The notes beneath the pieces are model-generated. The model did no database searches, was not told the DNA's origin, and was given only the letters and a program-made list of their open reading frames with translations. Positions 47,001 to 57,950 of a stretch of DNA of 64,000 nucleotides are shown piece after piece. Made by a program: the position numbers and the translations under genes. Source of the DNA: Pigoraptor vietnamica (Eukaryota; Opisthokonta; Filasterea). How positions within the stretch are numbered: the first letter of the stretch is position 1; each line of letters opens with the position of its first letter. Location of the stretch: contig CALSCQ010002614.1 of assembly GCA_943704525.1 (NCBI GenBank), forward strand, positions 25,684 to 89,683. Reading direction: 5' to 3'.

Positions 47001-49063
47001 TCATCGCGCTCGGCGACGAAGGCGGTTGCCCAAGCGCAGGTGCGTGCGACGCGCGACGATCACGCCGAGGACGTCGACAAGGAGAATGCGCCGAAGCGCC
47101 AAGCCCTGTCGTCCCTTCGCCCTGCCGATGCGGCCGTCGCGAAGAAGGCGCAGCCACCGTCTCGGAAGCCGCTCTCGGCGCTTGTCGCGAACGTTGCGAA
47201 CCAACGCACACAGAAGGCAGCGGCAAAGGCCGTTTCCTCAAAGGTGTGTGGTGATGTATCGTTGCTTTGTGTGCGTTGATGCGAACGTGCACTAAATTCG
47301 TGCGCTGAAGCAGGCGCCCGTGACGTCCGAGTTTGATTTTGAGACGCCCAATGCGCGCGCCGTGCCGCCTGCGACGAGGGCGATCGAGGACTTGCATGAG
47401 GTACATGTTTTTCCGTGTGCGCTTTCTCTTCGATCGATGGTATTTCCGTGTCTTGACTGTCCCCCCNNNNNNNNNNCCCCCCCCCCCCCCCCCCCCGTCT
47501 GCAGAATGACGATATGGGTGGCTCATGCGGAGGAGAGTCGCCGCCGCCACCCGCAAAGAAAACGACCCAACAGACGACGTCGCGTCCTAAGCCATTCGCG
47601 AAGGGTGAGTAAGAGTGCTGCATTAAGCTATCATGTCGTATCACTGCCGGAAATCTAACACGGTCGCTTCACAGAAGCTGCAGCTCCGCCGGCCCCGAAG
47701 TCCGCCGCGGCCGGTCGTGGACGCCGCGTTGAGGACGAGGAGGAGGCGCAACATGCCCAGCAGGTTCCCACAACCACGCGAGGGCGCCGTCTGCGCGAAG
47801 AGGAACGCACCGCTGGAAACGCGCGGAAGCGTGCCAGCGATGGCGAAGAGCAGGAAGTGCCCGGCATCGAAGATCTTGATCTCGAGACGCTCAGGCTGCC
47901 CGAGGACTTCGGCGTCACCCAGGAGGCGGACGAGGAGCCCGCTCGTAAGCGCCGGCGACGTTCGGAGGATGCGAGCGACGACGAGGGCGTCGCAAGGGAC
48001 CAACGGGCGCAGAATGACAGCGGCTATCACTCGACAGAGAAGCGAAAGGAACGGCGTCGCGCGGAGGATGACGACGGCGAGATCGAAGCCGGTGAGTGTT
48101 GCTTGGGTGCCTGCGCCCGCTGCGTCCATCAATTCGCTCGCTTATACCTCTGAATGTCTGCAGCCGTGCCGGCCAAGCGTCGCAAGGTCGCTACAGAGCA
48201 GGCTCCTGGATCGCCACACGGGTACGAAGCACCTGTTGTAAATGAGGTTCAGAAGTCGGTCTCACCTTTGCTCAATACGGCGCAGAAGTGACATGCACGA
48301 CATCCTCGGCGTGTTGAAGGGTAAGGCCTGTTTTCCTGCGTTGTCAAACTGTCAAACTGTCGCTCACTGTGCTGTCCCCGCCGCAGCCACGTTCTCGCTA
48401 AACCAGAAGAGCAAGCAGAGCCGCATTGAAACGATCACGCAGGACGCGATCAAGTCGGGGACGTCCAAGATGGAGAAGCTCTACAGGCTACAGGCGGAAG
48501 AGAGGTGCGTGAATCACTTGTGGCGATTCGCGTGTGTGAGGCGCGCTGGCTCACCTGTCTACATTCGATCGCAGGGCGCGCCTCCGCTCCGAGATTGAGC
48601 AGAAGTGCGCGAAGACGTGCGATACCATTCAGGCGCACATTTCGGCACAGGAGGTACGTTGCGGCGTTTGCAGCGTGTCGCGTTGTTCCACGTCCTTACC
48701 TCCGTGTCGACCGTTCGCAGCGGGTGATCCAGCAACTCCGCGAGAATGGGACACGCATCGCGCGGCAGCTCGCGTCCTTCGGCCAGATGGCCACGTCGGA
48801 ACTTGCGGCGCTCGAGACAGAGCAGCTCAAGCAGAAGGAGCAGCTGAAGAAAGAGTTCGCCACCGAGATGGTGACGCTCCAGCGGAAGATGACGGAGGCT
48901 GCGGTGGGCGCGTGTGGAATTCGTGTGTCTATTTTCCGCAGTGTGTGCGCGTGGTGAGATTCTGCGATTCTAATCTTCCGTCCTTGTGTTGCGTGAGCAG
49001 AAGGCGCAGAGTGTCGCCAACTTGCGCCGTTCCCTCGAGACGATGATCCCTAGCCTCTCGTAA
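44011..49063 (+). CDS. SYCP2-like meiotic chromosome axis protein
   Basis: About twenty exons; exon 1 is only 24 bases (MTKEDNFD). The N-terminal helical (armadillo-like) part includes LTEVLWRMTTPSDRKDFAEL, close in pattern to the SYCP2 segment that ends its ARM domain. The Spt16M-like domain follows (VTSFACDKVMVGKTALVKP, SISELWCDLNTSSRCISLVV, KTLELYLND). The middle is long, Ala/Lys/Pro-rich and disordered, with Lys/Arg-rich clusters (RKRRRRSEDASDDE). The C-terminus is a coiled coil (QSRIETITQDAIKSGTSKM, HISAQERVIQQLRENGTRI, LETEQLKQKEQLKKEF). SYCP2, yeast Red1 and plant ASY3 form the meiotic axis core through this coiled coil and recruit HORMA proteins. An N gap and poly-C sit in one intron, so exons near 47460-47500 are less certain. 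Confidence 0.8.
47461..47496 (+). other. Assembly gap inside poly-C
   Basis: Six C, ten N (47467-47476) and twenty C, followed by GTCTGCAG and the next SYCP2-like exon. The gap is almost certainly a collapsed or unresolved C homopolymer of unknown true length at the acceptor of an intron. Confidence 0.95.
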
Positions 49064-49340
49064 ACCGACGAACATGGCAAGCGAACCACTGTCAGTGTAC
49101 AATACAATGCACATTTCGTCAAAGGAAACACACCTCCAACAATCTTTGACTTATCGCTATGGAGTCGTTCCCAAAATATACAGTTTTAGACCACATTACG
49201 GGACTCGCGCCCTCTCTCACTCATCCGCACGCAAAAGACCGTAACATCGACGGTACGCCATTCACACGGCGCGGCGCGGGGAATCAACGCCATGCGTGCA
49301 CACGCGCAAGCGCGTGTCGCGGGCCAGGCGTGTGCCCCTC

Positions 49341-52300
49341 TCACTTCTGTTGGAGGGCCTGGTGCTGCTGGAGAGCGATGAGGTCGCGGAGGTTCTTCAC
49401 GATCATGTCGATTTCCTTGTTTTTGTTGGGCGGCGCAGAGCGCATAAAGGTGAACTTGAGCGACTCCTCTTCCTTCAGCCTGCATCGCAAAAGGAGATGG
49501 ACGGGTTAGCACTGTGTCCACGGAACGTGCATCGATGCTGAACAGAGAAGAGAGACACAGAGACCGGTTGGGTTCGCGAGACTTTGCACTGCAACGCACA
49601 AGCGGCAAAACGACGACCCACTTCTCAAGCAATGTGATGACGGTCGGCGTGTACACGCGCGGGTAGAGGTTCTTGCGCTTGTCTTCCAGGAGATACGAGC
49701 TGAAGTCCCATTTTTGAAACAGCGTGATCATCTGCGCGGCAAGAGGGGAAGGTCGGTCAGGCGACAATTGTTACATTTCTTCTGAGGCAATACACAGGTG
49801 TTCGAGAGTCACATGCGCGCCCACTACAGCAACTTTCCGTCTTCAACCGAGAACAGCCCCTCTAAAAAAAAGAGCGCGCGTGCCATGAGGCGCACCTGCC
49901 GCAACGGGTTAAAGTGTTCCTTGATAGCCGCGATTGGGCAATCCTGCGCAAACGCCTCGCACAGCGACACGTCCTTCGACAGCGTGTCGAATATCGAGAT
50001 GTGTATCCGCTTCACGGCGTCGTTCGTCAGCAGCGAGACCAACCGCGTCACGAGGTGCTCGCACGCCGTCGCGTACGCAGTGTCCACGTACTCGCTCTGG
50101 AACGCCGAGAGCGCGCCAAACGTCGTACGCAGGAAGGTGATCAGGTCCACCATGTACTCGCTCGGCGTGTCCTCCCCCTTGGTCGCAAGCCAGTGGTACG
50201 ACGCGAGCGTGAAAAAGTCGTCGATCTTCCCACGCACCCGCCGGAGCACCGCCTCTTCGCACATCTGCCGCGCTTCCTTCAGGACCTGCGGCGTAATGAG
50301 CTTGATCACGTGCGCGCCCTCGCTGACCGTCCGCGTCAGCGACGCCACGAACGTTTCGAGGTGCGGGGCGGCCTGCGCGAGACACCCGACGTTGATTGTG
50401 ATCTGCACCAGCTGCGACACGTTCGACGTGGCAGACTCGATCGCGTGCGAGATGGCCTCCTTCATCGTTTTTCCGAGGAATCTGTTCGCCGCGCGCCGCA
50501 CCATGTCGTCCGTCTCCGTGTGGCTGAGGTGAAGCTGGTCCACAAACTTGAGCGCCGCGTACGCAAACTCCTTGATCTCCGCGTAGATCTTCGGCACGGA
50601 AGACGAGAACGGCAGCGCACTCGGGAACAGGCGAACGTTGCCGGGCGGGTCCGTGTGCGGGTACTCTGCCTGTAGCGTCTCGAGCTCGCGCAGCGACTTG
50701 ACCTGCATGGGCTCGTACGTGTCCGACGCAATCGCGGCTCTCAGGCGCGCCTCCCAGTCACGCATGAGAATTTCGGCGTAGCCGTCGCGCATCTCGAGGA
50801 GGAGATCGAGCAGCCGCGTGACGTTGTAGCCGTTGATCTGCAGCGTCTGGCAGAAGAGCACCATAAATTCCTTCACCTCGAGCAAGAGCGACGCGCTGCC
50901 GCAGCAGTTCGATTGGATCTGGAGGAACGCCGAGATCTGCGTGATCGCAATCTCCCACGACTCGTCCAGCGCGCCCTGCGTTAGCAGCGCCTGCGTCGTG
51001 TTGATGACCGTGTTCTCGACGAGGAAGAAGCCGACAACCTGCAGCACGAAACGTCCGAGTGTTCGATCAGGCGATAGCATAACCGAGCGCAACTCACAAC
51101 AACGGCGCGTTACAAAGCACAAACATACGCCGCAATGGAGAAGAGGGTCTCTCCACAGACCTGGTGAAAGTGGTCCTTGCACGTCGCAAACGTGTCCGCG
51201 CTCGACGACTGCGCCTGCACGAGGGGCTGCAGCACGAGCGACGCCTGCTGTCGCCGCGCTTCCTTATAGTACGCCTCAAACTCCGCCCGGCACCCAAGCA
51301 CCTCATAGATATGCAGACACCGATACACCGCCGTGAAGTCCACAGAGTCCCCCACGTTCGAGCTCGCGCCGCTCGAAGCCGCGCCCGTCCCCGCGTCGCC
51401 GCCCTTCGCGACCTCCCCCGTGCCACCCGCGCCGGCAATCCCAACGCCCACCTCGATCGGCTCCTCGCGCACTTTAAACATAAACCCCTTCGGCCGACGC
51501 ACAGCCCCAATTGTCGTCGCCGTCCGCCCGCGCGACGGCGTTGTGCCGCTACCCCCACTCCCTCCTGCCATCGATGCGCCGAGCGCGGCCGACGACGACG
51601 ACTGATCGCGATCGTCCGCGTTGAGGGCGCGTATTGTCGCGCGCGTCTCCTCCATCGCCTGTCGGCCAAGTTCCGTCGACTGCTTGCGGATCTTCGCGAG
51701 CCAGTCCTGCAGATCGGAAAGCACGGCCGTCTTTATGCGCTTGCGGAGCTGCGGAATTTTCGCGTGCAGCTGCGACGCGAACCCGTACTGGCTCACGCGC
51801 GGCAGGTGCTGCTTCTCGAGGTGGTCGAGCGCCTTGAGCGCGGGGTAGTACTTCTTGCTCTGCAGGTGCTCGACGGCCCGCGAGTACAGCTGCAGCACGG
51901 GACGGCACGTGCTCAGCGCCTCGATCGCCGTCACGACGTTGCGGAGGACGATGCGCGCCTCCATCAATTCCTGCGCCTTTCCGAGAAGGAACTTGCCGGT
52001 CGCCTGTCGCGACTCGTCGTTGGCGGTGATGAGCTCGCGGAGGCGAACGGCGTCGCCGCGCACGCGGAGGAGTTCGTCGACGGATTCGATGAAGCCCTGG
52101 TAGTTGTGGTTGCACATCTTTTCGATCTCCGCGTCCATTCGCTGTATGAACGTGTCGAGGGACTCCATGAACGACTCGTGGCGGCCACCGTCGTAGACAG
52201 CCCTGGGCACACATGCGCGTCAGCGACAACCTTGCCCCACCATCCGAAGCAGAAGATTACACTCAACTCACGCACGCACAACGCCTGCTGATTTTCCCAG

Positions 52301-52387
52301 CAACACGCACCGAAGAGTCGGCCCAAGTTGTCCATCGCTCGAGCACAGCTCGGAGATGAGCACGCCGTTCTGGTCCTGGTCCGCCAT
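49341..52387 (-). CDS. SEC15: Exocyst subunit Sec15 (EXOC6)
   Basis: About six exons from MADQDQNGVLISELCSSDGQ to LIALQQHQALQQK. The N-terminal part reads DAEIEKMCNHNYQGFIESVD then the coiled coil VRGDAVRLRELITAND, LQLYSRAVEHLQSKKYYPAL and LPRVSQYGFASQLH, all typical of Sec15. The C-terminal helical bundle spans the 49890-51041 exon (VVGFFLVENTVINTTQALL, HISIFDTLSKDVSLCEAFAQ) and ends with KRKNLYPRVYTPTVITLLEK. Sec15 is the exocyst subunit that binds the Rab GTPase Sec4/Rab11 on secretory vesicles. A Gly/Ala-rich insertion (about 51380-51600) between the two halves is longer than in animal EXOC6 and probably disordered. Confidence 0.93.
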
Positions 52388-53067
52388 GTTGCCTCAGCCG
52401 CGCGCCGGCGAAGCGCGCGACGAGTGCACACACACTTAAGTGGGACCCGTCACCCACGCAAACGGACACTCAGTCCCACCGCGCCGTCAGAGTGAGGTGA
52501 GAGCCTCGAAACGGCAAAAGTAGCGCACGATCACACGCACAAGCGCCCACACCCACACTCACATATAGACTCAAATTGAGGTCGCGTTTGTTCAAAGGAT
52601 GCGTTTGTGAGTCACCTCAAACACCTGTGTTTACACTCGAATTTTACGATTATTGTTCCGATGTGTCGAGGCAGTCCAATTTAGATTGAGACAGAGTCCG
52701 CACTGCTGGAATAAATTCAACCCCATAAGTTCAAATTAACTTCCTCATCGGACTATATTTCCGATGGTCGTGTGTCTCAGCTGTGTGTGTGTGCGTGTGT
52801 CTCGCATGAAGACACACGTGTTTGCGCTCAACAGTTCTTTAACTCACGTTCTCCATAGAGTGGGGCCTTCTTTGTGCAAGGAAGGCGCTGCTGTTCTACT
52901 TATCTCCGTGCGCGTTCTCACTCGCTTTGCTCTCTTTAATATCTACTGTCCAACACGCCCTTCGAGCTGCTGTTACTCCCTTCTGTCACTTTCCGTTCGC
53001 TCTTTCCATCTTCCCCGCTCCGCTGTTGGCACCTCTCTGTGCGCACCGTTGTGCGCCGCGTGCGAAG
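52388..53067. other. Divergent intergenic region (SEC15 / CSN3)
   Basis: About 680 bases between divergent start codons. The middle (about 52600-52760) is moderately AT-rich, and a CTTTC/CTCCG pyrimidine-rich stretch precedes the CSN3 start. No exon is supportable. Confidence 0.5.
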
Positions 53068-55573
53068 ATGGAGCGCATCGTGATGACGATCCAGGGTCTC
53101 TCTGGCGGCGACGACCTTGCGCAACTGCACCAGGCCCTCAAGCAGGGAACGGACGTCCTGATGGCCGCAAGCGCGCAGGACCTCAACGACGCTCTGAGCG
53201 TATTGGACCCTGCGCGACATGCGCTGGGCTGGTTGTTTATTCTGTGAGTGCCGTTTGTGCGTCTTTTTTCAAGTTGAAGCCGGTATTAATAGTCGCTGAT
53301 TCCCTCACCCTTCGCATCCGCGTGACAACAGGTGGGCGAAGGCTTCGAAGAGGCAAGATGCCGCCAATTTCGTGGAGCAGGCGATTCGCTTTCTTCGCAA
53401 TGCGCCGCGGGAGCACATCATTCTTGCGCCTGAAAAGTGTACGTGAGCCCGTCACCAGCGTGTTTCATGTATGTGCACACGGTCCCCTCCCGTTAACGCA
53501 CACGCCAATCGCAAGAGAATTCCACTATATGCGCGCGTCCCGAGCTCACTGATTAACGCCGCTGTTGCCGCCATGCGTCTCCAGATATTATGGTTGCGCT
53601 GTCGTTTGTCGAGTGTGTGATGACGAGTCGACAGCCCATCCGCGCCGTTGCGCCACTCGCGACTGCCATCCGCCGCTTCCGGCCAACGCCCGAGCACATC
53701 ACTCCCCTCCATCCCGAATTTCTGAAGGTTGGAGCTTTGCGTGCCTCATGAACTTGCGCGCCTATATTTTGGGGTGGGGTTTTTGTGCAAGAGTGTGTGC
53801 GCGTGTTGACGTGCGTGTGCTGTCTTGTGCGCTTGTGCAGGTGTGCATTCTGTCCAAGTGCTACAAGCATGCGCTCCCCCTTCTTGACGAGCCCGCGACA
53901 GAGGCTGCGCCCAAGGTGTGTGTGTGTGCGCAGCGGCCAGTGTAGCGCATGGGACACGGACAGAGGGTCATGTTCCTTCAAACTGCTGTGTATGTTTCGG
54001 ATTGGGTGGGAGTGTACTGAAAGTCCAGCAGTTTATTTGCGTTGAATTCTCACGTGTGTGTGTGCGTATGTGTGGGTGCGTGTGTGCGTATGTGTGGGTG
54101 CGTGCGTGCGTGTGTGTGTGCGTGCTGTGAGTCACTGACAAGTTCCATCGACTCTTTCGCAGATGACGGGCGTGGACGTGCTGCAGGTGCTCACATATCA
54201 CTACTACGGCGGCATTGTGTACTGCAGCCAGAAGCGCTTCAAGGACGCCCTCTACTTTTTCCAGCTGGTGCGTGCGCGTTTCTTGGACTCGCCTGATCGC
54301 GTCGAGTGTTTTGCGAATGCGAGCTATACTAATATTTCATCCGCCGCGCCACACCGCACGTAACCCCGTCCCTCTCCTCTCCTCTCCTTTCTCGCCATTG
54401 ACCCCCGTTCTTCTTCTTTGTCGCTGCGCAGGCGCTTTCCGTGCCGGCGTCTGCCGTGAGCGCCGTGATGGTCGAGGCGTACAAGAAGTTTGTGCTCGTC
54501 TCGCTCATCGTGAATGGGCAGGTCGCAACACTGCCCAAGCATGTCTCGGCGCACCTCGTCCGCAGCATTCGCGCGCACTGCGAGCCCTACAACGAGCTGG
54601 AGCGCGCGTTTGGAAAGAGGGACCCGCAGGCCCTCCGCGTCGTCGCCCACGACCGCATGGCGCAGTTTCAGGACGTGAGTGTCGTGTCCGTGTGATCTGT
54701 GGTGTGAGCGACATGTGCGTGTTTGGGATAGTTCTCGCCGTCTCTTCCATGCCGCGTTGTTAGTGCACTGTCGGGTGTGTGGGCTACGCCACGGCTGACC
54801 CGCACCGTCCTTTGCGCAGGACAACAACGTCGGTCTCGTCAAGAAGTGCCTTGAGATTGTGTTCCACGCGAACATTCAGCGGCTGACGCAGACGTACCTC
54901 ACGCTCTCACTCGCCGACATTGCCTCGACGGTCCACCTGCGCGGACCGGCAGAGGCCGAGTCGTATGTGCTGCGTATGGTGGGTTCCAGCTTATGTTTTT
55001 TATGTGGAGGCCAGCGCTCTCCATTGCGCTTGCGGCTGTCTCTGACTGTCTGTGTAGCGAGGCAAGGACCGTTTCTTGGCTGCGTGCGGCGCCATTTTGT
55101 AACGCTTTTTTTTGCGACTCTGCGCAGATTGAGAACAAGGAGATTTTCGCGCGCATCGACCAGGTGGCGGGAATGGTGTCCTTCCACGACGACCCCGAGG
55201 AGTACGACTCTGTCGAGACGGTCGAGCGCATCGAGGCCCACGTGCGCCGCGCCCGCGAGGTGTTTGCCACGATGAAGCGCCGCGACGACCACATTGCCGT
55301 CTCGTCGCACTACCTTTCGAAGGTGAGTCAGTAGTCCGTCGCAGACTTTAGCTGTTTTTTCTCCTCTCTTCACAGCTACACGCGCACGCTTTCTATTTTC
55401 TGTTGAGAGAGTTCCTTTGGATGACCGGTGACTGTTTATGTCGGTTCTCGTGTCCGTGAGTGTTCCTCACCGGTTTGTCTCTGTTGCATGTTGCGCAGAC
55501 GGCGCAAATGGAGCGCGGCGGAAACTTTGACGAGGCGGACCTCGACATGGACACGAAGGGGGCCGACTTGTAG
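53068..55573 (+). CDS. CSN3: COP9 signalosome subunit 3 (CSN3)
   Basis: About nine exons from MERIVMTIQGLSG to DMDTKGADL. The order of helices matches CSN3: TDVLMAASAQDLNDALSVLD, IRAVAPLATAIRRF, VCILSKCYKHALPLLDE, then VLTYHYYGGIVYCSQKRFKD, YKKFVLVSLIVNGQVATLPK, the PCI winged helix (LTLSLADIASTVHLRGPAEA) and IDQVAGMVSFHDDPEEYDS. CSN3 is a PCI-domain scaffold of the complex that removes NEDD8 from cullin ubiquitin ligases. The short acidic C-terminus (MERGGNFDEADLDMDTK) matches the family. A TG-rich intron lies at 54045-54130. Confidence 0.93.
54045..54130 (+). repeat. TG/TGGGTGCG repeat in CSN3 intron
   Basis: Imperfect TG repeats with CGTATGTGTGGGTG units in the intron before the exon at about 54164; TG is on the sense strand. 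Confidence 0.7.
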
Positions 55574-55787
55574 GTCACGTGACAGGCGAAAGACAGAGGA
55601 GAAGTGCCAATACACCTCCTTTGGACCTTGCTGCGTGCGTTGCAGGAGAGCCATTGAGCGAGTGCGCGACGATAGTTACACAGATTCAAGTGTTTGTGAA
55701 AATATGAGCAACAGAGCCCACACATTAAACCCACTTGGTGTCTCGTTGCGACTTTGAGGCGTCGACACGGCGCATATGTCGGCACGT

Positions 55788-57251
55788 TCACGACGTCTCG
55801 CTATGCTTTCGTTCGCGCGAGGGCTTGTCCCCCTTGCTGTCTCTTCTGTCGCGCGACCGGCTGCGGTGCCGCTCTCTCTCCCTCTCCCCCCCGCTGTCGC
55901 GCCGGTGCTTCTTGCCGTCCCTATGGTCCCTCCCACGACGCACCTCCACCCACCCGTCGCCCTCGCCAGTGCCCGACCGCTCCGTGTGTTCACCCTTCTT
56001 GTCCCCCTCGTCCCCGTCTTCCGAACGGCTCTCCGACTCCCTCCTGCCGCCGTCGGTGTCGGTGCTGCGCTTACGCTTGGCCTGTAGAAACGCCGGGTCG
56101 CCGTCGATCCACTGCCGCTGCCGCATGCCCTGCTTTCGCACCTCGGGGTCCCAATTGGCCGACGCCAGCGTGCGGCTCGATGCGCACGCGTGCGATATCT
56201 CGGAAGACATGTCGGCCACCCGTCGAGCGAGTTCGCTCCCCTCGCATTTGGGCTTGCGCACGCGAATGTACTGCCGCAGAATGTCGACCTCGGCGCGGCA
56301 GTCGTAGCAGTGGTCCATGCCAACAGCGTCGACGTCGTGCGGATAGACAGCGACGCGCGCGCGCGTGTTGAAGAAGAACATTTGCTCCTCGTACTTGCTG
56401 TTGTCGTACTCGCAGTACCCCTCGCTGGGCACGAGGCGCGCCTCCGTCGTCGTTATGGGCCCCCACACGGGCAGGTAGATGGTCCCGGCGAGGTATCGCG
56501 TGCGGCCGGGCTTCCACGGCAGCCGGAATTTGACGATGCTCTTAATCGGTCGCATGAGGTCGTGCCAGCGCGCCTGCGCGGCCATGTCGTCCTGGATTTG
56601 ACGCTCCGTTTCAGCCTCGTCGAGGCGCATGTCGGCCGACCGCACGTCGCAGATAAACAGCGTCTCGCGCTCGGCGTACTCGCGCGCGAGGTCGTCGGTG
56701 AACAGCTCCTGGCGGATGCGAATGCGCCGCGACTCCTTCACCGTGAACGGCGCCGGGTCGACGAGCACAAAGTCGAGGTCGGGGAACAGCTCCGAGAGGT
56801 AACGGATGTGCGTCCCCGGCGCTGCGCCGGCGTACACGACCGTGTGTCCGCGCCGCCCGTAGAGCGTGAGAAACTCGATTTCAGAGAGAAGGAGCTTGCG
56901 CTGACCCCAGTGAATCACGGTTTTGACCTCGTCCGTTCGCCGGCGATAGGGAAGGCGAGGGTAATCGTCACACAACGTACGCCGAAAGCCAATGTCCGAG
57001 CGGGATTCGTACCCGGCACCCTCGTTCAAGAACACCTGCACTCTCCACGCTGGTCAGCGGAAGCCAAGGCACGCGTATACACGAGAGTAATCTCAACGCA
57101 AAGCGACGCTAAACAAGGAAGTGCGCAAGATAAGGAGGGCGTGCGTGACTGCATTCTGTCAAAGCAAATCACACGCGCGCACCTGTGCGACATGTGGGCT
57201 GTTGCGCGGGTCATCCCACGCCCTTTCGGCTCGCACAGTGTCGCTTGCCAT
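55788..57251 (-). CDS. VP39-type cap 2'-O-methyltransferase with RS-like tail
   Basis: Two exons (57251-57183 and 57035-55788) give 438 residues starting MASDTVRAERAWDD. The Rossmann methyltransferase has HTVVYAGAAPGTHIRYLSEL (SAM binding), LDFVLVDPAPF, TLFICDVRSADMRLDEAE, IKSIVKFRLPWKP and TTTEARLVPSEGYCEYDN. A Lys (in QRKLLLSE), Asp (ICDVRS), Lys (VKFRLPW) and Glu (TTEAR) can fill the K-D-K-E catalytic tetrad. This is the PF01358 family, known from large DNA viruses, with relatives such as kinetoplastid MTr2, and distinct from animal CMTR1/2. Zinc-like CYDCRAEVDIL and an Arg/Glu/Asp/Ser-rich tail (RERERHRSRSRDRR) follow. I infer nuclear mRNA cap or leader methylation. Confidence 0.82.
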
Positions 57252-57950
57252 CTCTTCAGCCAGTGGTCGTGCTCCCCTTGCGTCAAAATCACCTGGCCAA
57301 TCTCAATCTCAGTCTTGTTTGAGGCCGCTTGGAACGGCTGCGTAACTGTCTAGTAACACGCACCTTGCCACACAAACTTGTGCCGGGGTGTGGGTTACAG
57401 CGCAATTTGAGCATAAGCCTTGCTTCGCAGAGTCAACATCGCCGCCGGTGGCCGTCGGCAGTGTTGGATCGGCGTTGAGCATGAGCCTTGCTTCGCAGAG
57501 TCAACATCGCCGCCGGTGGCCGTCGGCAGTGTTGGATCGGCGAGCGTGAGCGTGTGAATCGCTGGCATCAGCGGTCCGAAAATTGTGCACAGTGACACTC
57601 TTCCCAGGGGCCGTCACTGTGTATCGCACGCTTAACCCCCCACCCCCCCACCTCCCTCCCTTCCTAGAAAGCCACCCAAAACATGCAGAGCCTCACGACG
57701 ACACCCGTCTTCAGAAACCCCCTATTTATGGACAGTGGGGCGGGCAAGCTTCAAGAGTAACGCCACGCAGACGCACGACGGCACACGCGCGGCACCGGAA
57801 ACCGTCCGAGGGCGCGCACATCTACACACCGACCCTTCGCTCCGCTCGCGACGCCAAACGCCGCGGCACGAAAGCGAAAAAGGGGGCGCAAAGTGCAGGC
57901 AAGCACAGCCCCGATCGACCCACGGCACCGCAGATGCAACCGCATAACGT
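57252..57950. other. Intergenic region with a 68-bp direct duplication
   Basis: About 700 bases between the methyltransferase start and the eL36 stop (both minus). It holds the tandem duplication described separately, a CCCCCCACC-type C-rich stretch near 57637-57655 and no exon I can support. Confidence 0.5.
57407..57542 (+). repeat. Tandem duplication of a 68-bp unit
   Basis: Copies 57407-57474 and 57475-57542 are identical except for one A/G difference (GCATAAGCC versus GCATGAGCC). The near-identity implies a recent duplication. It lies in the spacer about 160 bases upstream of the methyltransferase start codon. Confidence 0.95.

Noticed and set aside
49914-52291. Large plus-strand frames of 253 and 375 codons
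   Set aside because: Antisense to the Sec15 exons and without family motifs.
55788-57251. Integrated virus
   Set aside because: Only one viral-type gene is present, with an intron and ordinary cellular neighbours; no capsid, polymerase or other viral genes flank it.
56190-57353. A 387-codon plus-strand frame
   Set aside because: Antisense to the cap methyltransferase exon.
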